From contig MWCJ01000016.1 in NCBI GenBank assembly GCA_002069975.1, positions 1-52,238 on the forward strand: 52,238 nt of DNA, written 5' to 3'. The notes under the pieces were generated by a model. It was not told the DNA's origin, ran no database searches, and saw only the letters and a program-made list of their open reading frames with translations. A program made the position numbers and the translations under genes. Positions 46,601 to 52,238 of the stretch are shown here, in pieces (the first letter of the stretch is position 1; every line of letters begins with the position of its first letter). The DNA is from Bacteroidetes bacterium ADurb.Bin217 (lineage in GTDB: Bacteria; Bacteroidota; Bacteroidia; Bacteroidales; UBA1715).

Positions 46601-47782
46601 ATGGCGGCAGCTGATAATAAAAGTTTTCAAAGGATTTTTATGAGAGAGATTCGACATATCTTTCGTCATAAACCTACTTTATTTATAAGTATTGTAGGTC
46701 CTTTATTTTCTTTATTATTAGTATATTTTATTTTTATTGATGGCGTTCCTCGAAAGCTACCGGTTGCAGTAGTTGATGACGATTTTACTTCTTTTTCACG
46801 AACAACATGCAGAATGATTCAAGCAACACCTATTGCTGAAGTTCATCGTTCATATCAAAGTTTATTAGATGCCAAAAATGCGTTGGAAAAAGGAGATGTT
46901 GATGCAGTAGTGTATGTTCCGTCTGGAACGGAAAAAAATGTAATAACAGGTCATCAAGCTGATATAGCCCTATATATAAATAATACTAATTTACTTACAT
47001 CCGGATTATTGACTTCGGGGTTAAAAAAAGCTTTGGCAACTATTTCGACGGGAGTAAAATTAAAATATCATGTAAGTAAAGGTAAAAATTGGCAACAAGC
47101 ATATGATAATAGTATGCCTATATTATTACAATCAAAAATTTTATTTAATCCATATTTAAATTACTCTTATTTTTTAGTAGCAGCTCTTTTACCCATGTTA
47201 CTTATGATTTTTACAATGCTTTCAACCGGATATGGAATAGGAAGAGAATTATATAATGGTTCGGGAAAGATGTATTTAGGTTTAGCGAATAATAATTTTG
47301 CTGCAGCAATTTTTGGTAAATTATTACCATATACACTTGCAAGTTTTTGCATGACAATGATAATGAATGTGTTTTTATTCGACATAATTGCAATGCCGAT
47401 TCGCGGAAGTTTTCCAGTAATTATATTAAGTGAAATCTGTATGATTTTCAGTTATCAAGCAATTGTAATTTTTTTAATAGCTATTTTTAAAAATTTACGA
47501 TTAGTATTATCAATTGCAAGTGCCTATATAATGATGGCATTAACATTTTCGGGACTTACATTTCCACTTTATGCAATGCCTACTGAAGCACATGTTTTTT
47601 CACAGTTTTTTCCATTTACACATTGGTTGCAAATCTTTATAGGACAAGCTATGCGTGGAGAACCATTATTTATAAGTTTTAAATCAATGTATTGGTTTGT
47701 ATTATTTATAGTATTAGGAATTTTGAGTTTGCCTCGGTTACAATATATTTTACAAAATCCGAAATATTGGGGAAGAGAATAA
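46601..47782 (+). CDS. ABC-2-type transport permease (YbhS/YbhR-like), first copy
   Basis: 393 residues. One helix near 28-48 and five clustered helices in the C-terminal half (about 190-375) flank a large extracytoplasmic domain. This is the ABC-2 exporter permease pattern of YbhS/YhhJ type. The sequence FMREIRHIFRHKPTLFISIVGP is the family's usual opening. It pairs with the next gene. No ATP-binding subunit is encoded in the operon. Confidence 0.9.
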   Translation: MAAADNKSFQRIFMREIRHIFRHKPTLFISIVGPLFSLLLVYFIFIDGVPRKLPVAVVDDDFTSFSRTTCRMIQATPIAEVHRSYQSLLDAKNALEKGDVDAVVYVPSGTEKNVITGHQADIALYINNTNLLTSGLLTSGLKKALATISTGVKLKYHVSKGKNWQQAYDNSMPILLQSKILFNPYLNYSYFLVAALLPMLLMIFTMLSTGYGIGRELYNGSGKMYLGLANNNFAAAIFGKLLPYTLASFCMTMIMNVFLFDIIAMPIRGSFPVIILSEICMIFSYQAIVIFLIAIFKNLRLVLSIASAYIMMALTFSGLTFPLYAMPTEAHVFSQFFPFTHWLQIFIGQAMRGEPLFISFKSMYWFVLFIVLGILSLPRLQYILQNPKYWGRE

Positions 47783-47792
47783 ATAAAATCAA

Positions 47793-49001
47793 ATGAAAGA
47801 ATCATTTTACATATATATCAAACGAATTCAAACAGGATTATCGCAAGTTGCATATAATTGTAATCAAGAACTAAAAGCAATTATACACGATTCGGGAGCC
47901 ATATTAATTTTATTTCTTGCCTTAATTATTTATCCAATAATTTACTCAATAGCATATAAAAATGAGGTTTTAAAAGAATCTGAAATTGCTGTTATTGATT
48001 TAGATAAATCATCATTAAGCCGTACATATAGCAGAATGCTTGATGCAACGGAGCAAATTCATGTAACATATAAACTTGAATCATTGCTTGAAGCAGAAAG
48101 TTTATTTTATGAAGGAAAAATAAAAGGAATAATTCTAATTCCGAATGATTTTGAAAAACGTGTATTACAAAATAAACAATCACAAGTAATAGTGTATGCA
48201 GATGCAAGTTATGTATTAATTTACAAACAATTATATTCAGGAGCAGTAGCGGCAACATCAACTTTGAGTGCCGGAATAGAAGTAAAACAGTTAGTGGCGA
48301 ATGGAAATACATTTACACAAGCAGTTGAAAAATTATCACCTTTAGATATTTCAACATATCAGTTATATAATCCTGCTGCAGGCTATGCTACATTTATAAT
48401 TCCCGCTATAATTTTAATAGCAATGCAACAAACCTTATTAATTGGAATTGGATTGGTTGGAGGAACATTTAAAGAAAAAAACAAAAAAATTTCTCAGCGT
48501 GGAGGAGCATTTACAATAATTGCAGGTAAAACATTAACATATTTAATCATTTATGTAATTAATTCATTTACTGCATTTTTACTTATTTATTCGTGGTTTG
48601 ATTATCCTGATAAAGGTGGATTTTTGCAAAGTTTCTTTGTATTAATTCCTTATTTTTTATCTACAATTTTTTTAGGTTTTATTGTTAGTGTATTGTTCAA
48701 GAAAAGGGTACATTCATTATTATTTCTTGTATTTCTTTCGCCAATTGTATTATTTGTAAGCGGTATTTCGTGGCCAATAGAAGCATTACCCAAAATTATT
48801 CACGTTTTGTCATATATTTTTCCATCTACATTAGCCGTTCCTGCTTTTTTAAAATTAAAAATTCAAGGATCTGATTTTTCATCATTTGAAACAGAATGGT
48901 ATGGATTAATTTTACAAATGATTATTTACTTTTTAGGAGCAATAATTATATATGCATATAATCTTAAAAAGGTTAATAAAGTAATAGAAATACAAGAATA
49001 A
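47793..49001 (+). CDS. ABC-2-type transport permease (YbhS/YbhR-like), second copy
   Basis: 402 residues with the same layout as its upstream neighbour: one N-terminal helix (ILILFLALIIYPIIYSIAY), an extracytoplasmic domain (about 60-200) and five C-terminal helices. The two genes are related but clearly diverged and probably form a heterodimer. The operon order is TetR, TolC, HlyD, permease, permease. Confidence 0.9.
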   Translation: MKESFYIYIKRIQTGLSQVAYNCNQELKAIIHDSGAILILFLALIIYPIIYSIAYKNEVLKESEIAVIDLDKSSLSRTYSRMLDATEQIHVTYKLESLLEAESLFYEGKIKGIILIPNDFEKRVLQNKQSQVIVYADASYVLIYKQLYSGAVAATSTLSAGIEVKQLVANGNTFTQAVEKLSPLDISTYQLYNPAAGYATFIIPAIILIAMQQTLLIGIGLVGGTFKEKNKKISQRGGAFTIIAGKTLTYLIIYVINSFTAFLLIYSWFDYPDKGGFLQSFFVLIPYFLSTIFLGFIVSVLFKKRVHSLLFLVFLSPIVLFVSGISWPIEALPKIIHVLSYIFPSTLAVPAFLKLKIQGSDFSSFETEWYGLILQMIIYFLGAIIIYAYNLKKVNKVIEIQE

Positions 49002-49132
49002 TTTTTCTTTATTATTGATATTCATAAATTATTTTTTAATTTTCATCGATAAAAAACTATATGTTCACCGATTTTTAGTAGTTTCGAAATCATATAGCAC
49101 ATTCATTTGTTCCATGTTTAATTTTAAAATTT

Positions 49133-49771
49133 ATGAATATGAAAAATTGTAATGAAAATCAAGAAAATTTTAAACCTCATAATAATGGAAATAAATTCGC
49201 AATTATTTTAATAATAGTTGGTACAGTTGCATTATTATCGAAACTGAATGTATTTTCAGCTCCAATTGCTTCGGTAATTTTTTCGTGGCAGATGCTATTA
49301 ATATGTATAGGTTTATATAAATTTATACAAAAGCGTATTTTTATGGCATTACTTACATTTTTTGTAGGTGCATTTTTTATTATTCCAAAGATTGCAGAAA
49401 TTCTTCATAGTTTTATTACAGATTTGCCACAAAATTATGTAGGAACATTTTGTCCATTATTAGTTATTGCAGCGGGAATTACAATAATATTACATCGAGT
49501 ATTTCCCGGAAAATACTATCACAATCATTTTCCGCATCATCCACATGGTCCAAAATCAGATACATGGAAAAATGATAATGGATTTATTTTCAAAAAAAGT
49601 GCATTTCAAAGTAGTGAACATATTATACTTGATCCTGAATTTAAAGGTGGTGAAGTTGAATGTACCTTTGGTGAGGTAACAATTGATTTGCGAAGAACTA
49701 CATTACAAGAAGGAACAAGTGTGTTAGATATTAAAGTTGGTTTTGGAGCTATAACGCCTGCAAGCATGTAA
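49133..49771 (+). CDS. LiaF-like membrane protein, 3'-truncated by cassette insertion
   Basis: 212 residues. Four hydrophobic segments (about 22-130) precede a His-rich linker and the start of the LiaF-type C-terminal domain (GGEVECTFGEVTIDLRR, then SVLDIKVGFGAIT). In relatives this domain continues past VGFGxIT for some 40 residues or more. Here it changes to PASM and stops. The break falls at the AAC/GTT (49753-49755) that forms the end of the attC-like element, and the stop codon lies inside that palindrome. LiaF proteins report on or regulate cell-envelope stress. The truncated protein is probably impaired. Confidence 0.8.
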   Translation: MNMKNCNENQENFKPHNNGNKFAIILIIVGTVALLSKLNVFSAPIASVIFSWQMLLICIGLYKFIQKRIFMALLTFFVGAFFIIPKIAEILHSFITDLPQNYVGTFCPLLVIAAGITIILHRVFPGKYYHNHFPHHPHGPKSDTWKNDNGFIFKKSAFQSSEHIILDPEFKGGEVECTFGEVTIDLRRTTLQEGTSVLDIKVGFGAITPASM

Positions 49772-49881
49772 TGAAGCGGACTTCGTGAACTGTGTTCTGT
49801 CCGCCGAGCGAAAACCTCGCAAGCGAGAAATGCAGTTGCACCTACTCGTCGCCCCGCTTTTTTACATGCTTGTTGTTAGCA
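49753..49881 (-). repeat. attC-like recombination site behind the beta-lactamase gene
   Basis: An imperfect palindrome of about 129 bp. Arms 49762-49779 and 49854-49871 match at 16 of 18 positions; inner hairpins include CTCGC/GCGAG (49816-49827). On the minus strand it begins TGCTAAC (complement of 49875-49881) right after the beta-lactamase stop and ends at G-TT (complement of 49753-49755). The 3' bases after G are those of the interrupted gene, as expected when a cassette joins a non-specific site. The size and the symmetrical ends resemble integron attC sites, though GTTAGCA departs from the GTTRRRY consensus. Confidence 0.6.
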
Positions 49882-50721
49882 GCTGCAATTCTTATTTATT
49901 TAATATTTTAAGTTCATCAAAAATCTGATATACTATATCAATCCTTGCTTTTGCAAAGTCTTTATTGTTTAAATCAGCTGTTTGGATACAATTAGAGAAA
50001 TAATAAACTTTATCATTTTTTTCAAAATAACCTACATACCAACCAATCTCTTTATTATCTTGGCTACCCCAACCACTTTTTGCTCTTACTGTATAACCCA
50101 AAGTATCTTTTGCAATCATAATGTTTTTCACAATGTCCAATGAACGTTGAGAAAAAGGAAGTTGGTTGTCGTGAAATTGTTTTAAAAAATCAATTTGTTG
50201 TTTAGGTGAAATACGAAGTCCGCCAGTTAGCCAAAACTTGTCAATGCCACCCGAAGTGTCAGTGTTTCCATAGTTTGTTTTGTCAAGCCAATATTTCATT
50301 TGTTGTCCACCAACTTGTCGTGCAAGCTCTTGATAATACCAAACGGTTGAGTTTTTAAATGCTGTTTTTAAGTCATGGTCATTATTCCATTTTGGGTATT
50401 TTCTCATAACACTATCCCATGGAATAATGAAGTTTTCGTTTTTAATAACTCCTGTCTCAAGGCCGATAAGTGAATTGCAAATTTTAAATGTAGAAGCAGG
50501 TGTAAATCTTTGATTGAATTGGTTTTGGTTGTATAAAATATATTTGTCGTCTTGTGGGTCATACAGCACGAAAGAGCCATCAACATCGAATTGGTCGTAA
50601 TACTTTTTAAAGTCGTTACGAATCTCAGTTGTCTGTTTATGCTTCCAAGATGTCAGTCCGAAAACTGTCAAAGTCAAAAGTAATATTGTTTGTTTCATAG
50701 TCATCCTATTGTTGCTGCTAA
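49755..50721 (-). mobile_element. Putative integron-type gene cassette carrying a class D beta-lactamase
   Basis: If the usual G/TT cleavage applies, the cassette runs from 50721 to 49755 on minus: TTAGCAGC, 16 bases of leader, the beta-lactamase, then its attC-like site ending GGCG. Joining the two ends would rebuild GCG-TTAGCAGC, which pairs exactly with the site's other end, GCTGCTAAC. That self-consistency supports a true cassette. No promoter is seen inside. Confidence 0.55.
49892..50698 (-). CDS. Class D beta-lactamase (OXA-like)
   Basis: 268 residues from the ATG at 50698; upstream ATGs at 50704 and 50731 are less likely because a hydrophobic signal starts at 50698. Class D motifs are all intact: nucleophile Ser69 with Lys72 (PASTFK), Ser117-x-Val119 (STV), Tyr143-Gly-Asn (YGN) and Lys207-Ser-Gly (KSG). 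It should hydrolyse beta-lactams in the periplasm; the spectrum cannot be read. The signal ends LTSW where a lipobox LTSC might be expected, so lipidation may have been lost. It lies in a cassette-like unit on the strand opposite the host operon. Confidence 0.93.
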   Translation of the reverse strand: MKQTILLLTLTVFGLTSWKHKQTTEIRNDFKKYYDQFDVDGSFVLYDPQDDKYILYNQNQFNQRFTPASTFKICNSLIGLETGVIKNENFIIPWDSVMRKYPKWNNDHDLKTAFKNSTVWYYQELARQVGGQQMKYWLDKTNYGNTDTSGGIDKFWLTGGLRISPKQQIDFLKQFHDNQLPFSQRSLDIVKNIMIAKDTLGYTVRAKSGWGSQDNKEIGWYVGYFEKNDKVYYFSNCIQTADLNNKDFAKARIDIVYQIFDELKILNK

Positions 50722-50855
50722 CGAAAAACAACTATGCGCCGTGCTGGCATTCAGTATCTTAATTGCACCAATTTATCTACCGGCACAAATGCCGCTAAAT
50801 ACGTAAAATGCTGAATATCCGGATGCCAGCATGGACGCATGTTGTATGTTAGCAA
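50716..50855 (-). repeat. attC-like recombination site behind the esterase gene
   Basis: An imperfect palindrome of about 140 bp. Paired blocks are GCTAAC/GTTAGC (50717-50722, 50848-50853), ACAAC/GTTGT, ATGCG/CGCAT, TGCTGGCAT/ATGCCAGCA (50742-50750, 50823-50831) and ATTCAG/CTGAAT, with a central CGGCA/TGCCG hairpin (50781-50794). On minus it starts TTGCTAAC and ends TTTCG-TTAGCA, immediately before the beta-lactamase leader. Mismatched bases on one arm resemble the extrahelical bases of attC sites. Confidence 0.6.
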
Positions 50856-50947
50856 CTTTCATTTTGTCTTTCAATTAATTATTAAATTATAATCTATTTA
50901 CAATTAAGTTTTTTTATTTTGGGACTTCACAGGGTTGATTGATGCGC

Positions 50948-51844
50948 CTAATAGCCTGGCAACTTCGACGGAGCCACAAGGTTCTTCTCCTTGGTTTGCA
51001 TTTCAAGTTTCAGCCCCTGAACCACAAATTTCTTAACAAACGTTTGAATCTCGGCGGTATTGTAGCCCGAAAAGGGTTTGTACGACATCACATGATCGGC
51101 TCCCTCTTCGATATAAACCCAATTAGGAACCCCCATTTCGTGCAGTTGCCCTAATATATATCCGGGTCCAAACACTGTAAGCTTGTTCACCTTGCTCTTC
51201 GAAAAAGGCACGGTCATGTCGGCCGAACCGTGGAAAAACATCATCGGACAAGGTTTGGTGTTCCATTTCAACTCGGTTTCTTCAGAAATGATGGCACCCG
51301 CATAGGCAATGTATCCCGCAGGCATAAAATCGGCCGGGAACTTCTTCGAATACTTCCCATGGTTGCAGATGTCGTAAATGGCATGAAGCGTGGTGACAGC
51401 ACCTGCACTCGATCCAGAGAACATCACCTTTTTTATATCGATGCCCCACTCTTTGGTCTTGCCAAGCACAAAGGCTATAGCATCGGTCAGGTCCTGCAAC
51501 GCAACATCAATAGCATAGATCATAGTGTCGGGCATCGTCCCTATTACGTTCGAATATCCATAACGGGTCAAGGCTTTGCGGTAATCGATCGACACCACCT
51601 GAACCCCAATATCGGTCAAATACCGAAAGTCGCCACCCCTATTTCCAAAAGCCCAACCTCCGCCGTACATGTAAATCATGGTTGGTCGGTTTTCGGGCGC
51701 AGCAACGGCAGGATCGAAGATCCGATCGACGTAGAGGGTATCCTTGCCTTTAATGGCAAACCTATGGGTTTCTTTCACAACCTGAGAAAAAGCCGATGCC
51801 CCCAACATCAACCCAGCAAGAAAAAGGAAGATTTTTAGTTTCAT
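50948..51844 (-). CDS. Secreted alpha/beta-hydrolase (esterase/lipase type)
   Basis: 298 residues with a signal peptide (IFLFLAGLMLGASAFSQ). The hydrolase fold shows the oxyanion motif GGGW (61-64) and the triad Ser146 (GSSAG), Asp209 (GSADMTVP) and His251 (GADH), so it is probably an active carboxylesterase of the BD-FAE/Est type. Base composition is visibly richer in G and C than all neighbours and codon choice differs (frequent GGC, CCC, TCG), which suggests recent transfer. It is followed by an attC-like site, and together with the small open frame upstream would form the second cassette. Confidence 0.85.
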   Translation of the reverse strand: MKLKIFLFLAGLMLGASAFSQVVKETHRFAIKGKDTLYVDRIFDPAVAAPENRPTMIYMYGGGWAFGNRGGDFRYLTDIGVQVVSIDYRKALTRYGYSNVIGTMPDTMIYAIDVALQDLTDAIAFVLGKTKEWGIDIKKVMFSGSSAGAVTTLHAIYDICNHGKYSKKFPADFMPAGYIAYAGAIISEETELKWNTKPCPMMFFHGSADMTVPFSKSKVNKLTVFGPGYILGQLHEMGVPNWVYIEEGADHVMSYKPFSGYNTAEIQTFVKKFVVQGLKLEMQTKEKNLVAPSKLPGY

Positions 51845-51851
51845 TTTATTA

Positions 51852-52067
51852 TCAAATTAAATGGTTAAAACCCTGCAATTTCATTGCAGGTACTTTAGTT
51901 TCTATAAATTTTGTAGATTTACAGTATGTTAGACTATCGAAGAAGCACACTTTCAGTAAGTCGTTTATCAGCAAACATTGATTGGGTAACAAATTATAAA
52001 CATCTTGCAAAAATAAAACAGGTATCTGATTTATTTCGTTAATTATCGTTTGATATGTTACTGTCAT
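51852..52067 (-). pseudogene. Small open frame, possible truncated antitoxin
   Basis: 71 residues. Only the first 28 or so (MTVTYQTIINEINQIP then a FLQDVYNLL helix) look protein-like, resembling the N-terminus of small Bacteroidota antitoxin-type proteins. The remainder is Cys/Leu-rich and without pattern, which suggests truncation or frameshift. No partner toxin is seen. This is a weak call. Confidence 0.3.
51872..51890 (-). terminator. Hairpin with short T run (minus)
   Basis: Perfect 8-bp stem CCTGCAAT/ATTGCAGG with a 3-nt loop; on minus it is followed by GGTTTT. It may end transcription of the small frame upstream of the esterase. Confidence 0.5.
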
Positions 52068-52147
52068 ATTATTGTTTTTTTATTTCAAACACAGATACAA
52101 AATATCATCAAATATTCAAATTATCAAACTTTCACTATCTCAATAGT

Positions 52148-52238
52148 TGCCAACGGTTGACGCTATGGCTTCGTGGCAGAATTCGTGACCACTTTCTCTT
52201 CAGAACCTACCACAAAATCTACATGCGAAAACCATACT
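52148..52238 (-). repeat. Partial attC-like site at the right edge
   Basis: On minus the sequence ends ...CCATAGCGTCAACCG-TTGGCA, with TTGGCA (complement of 52148-52153) forming an R'-like end related to GTTAGCA. The 26 bases at 52160-52185 are identical to 42219-42244 in the palindrome behind higBA. Only one arm is inside the window, so folding cannot be tested. Confidence 0.45.

Larger units (their letters stand above)
51845..52238. other. Right-edge region with small open frame, hairpin and partial attC-like site
   Basis: AT-rich, with no firm gene. It holds the leader of the esterase, a hairpin at 51872-51890, a short antitoxin-like frame (51852-52067) and, from 52148 to the edge, the beginning of another attC-like element. 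A 39-codon plus-strand frame at 51926-52042 shares this space; I see no support for it. Confidence 0.5.

Noticed and set aside
51230..51838. 202-codon plus-strand frame opposite the esterase
   Set aside because: The minus frame carries a signal peptide and a full hydrolase triad; the plus frame has no recognisable pattern and owes its length to the higher GC content.

Overview
The window looks like a chromosome segment from an AT-rich member of the Bacteroidota. Three things point there. Promoters match the TAnnTTTG -7 box of that phylum, with a TTG/TTTG element 18-21 bases upstream. Two secreted proteins end in type IX secretion (T9SS) sorting domains. Several families are typical of the phylum: the hybrid two-component sensor (HTCC), DUF2723, DUF4197 and the DUF1599/DoxX/tpiA cluster. 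Genus cannot be assigned from sequence reading alone.

Layout. 1-530 is intergenic with one long perfect palindrome. 531-15489 is a mostly plus-strand housekeeping block: purU, a DUF1599 protein, a DoxX-like membrane protein, tpiA, prmA, a 1536-residue secreted protein of unknown function, a DUF486 membrane protein, an rluB-type pseudouridine synthase with a repeat-rich tail, era, pyrD and a GH5 glycosidase with a T9SS tail. Then come tRNA-Gly(GCC), tRNA-Leu(TAA) and, on minus, tRNA-Phe(GAA). 16371-22896 is a minus-strand envelope cluster: DUF2723 protein, polysaccharide deacetylase, a GT2 protein fused to a sugar-transferase-like module, and an outer-membrane protein. tRNA-Gln(TTG) and tRNA-Ser(GCT) follow; the 3' end and terminator of tRNA-Ser are repeated in a 144-bp tandem array.

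23851-42013 holds clpS, a T9SS-tailed protein, a DUF4197 lipoprotein, nth, an HPt/STAS/response-regulator-SpoIIE operon, an HPP membrane protein, a 728-residue EF-hand-like membrane protein, a histidine kinase with a LuxR-type regulator, a sirtuin, the HTCC regulator flanked by inverted intergenic repeats, a muramidase-like protein, xerD and a YfiR-SpoIIE protein. Signal transduction dominates, with two SpoIIE phosphatases, one HPt, one STAS protein, two kinases and several receiver domains.

42014-52238 is an accessory region: a HigBA toxin-antitoxin pair whose toxin appears to lack a normal start codon, a truncated IS4-type transposase, and a TetR-controlled efflux operon (TolC, HlyD, two ABC-2 permeases, no ATPase). 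A LiaF-like gene follows and is cut off near its 3' end. At the cut lies what reads as an array of integron-type gene cassettes, all on the minus strand: an OXA-like class D beta-lactamase and a GC-richer secreted esterase. Each is followed by an imperfect palindrome with TGCTAAC/GTTAGCA-type ends resembling an attC site. A third such site starts at the right edge, and a related palindrome lies behind higBA. No integron integrase is visible here. This cassette structure is the most notable finding.
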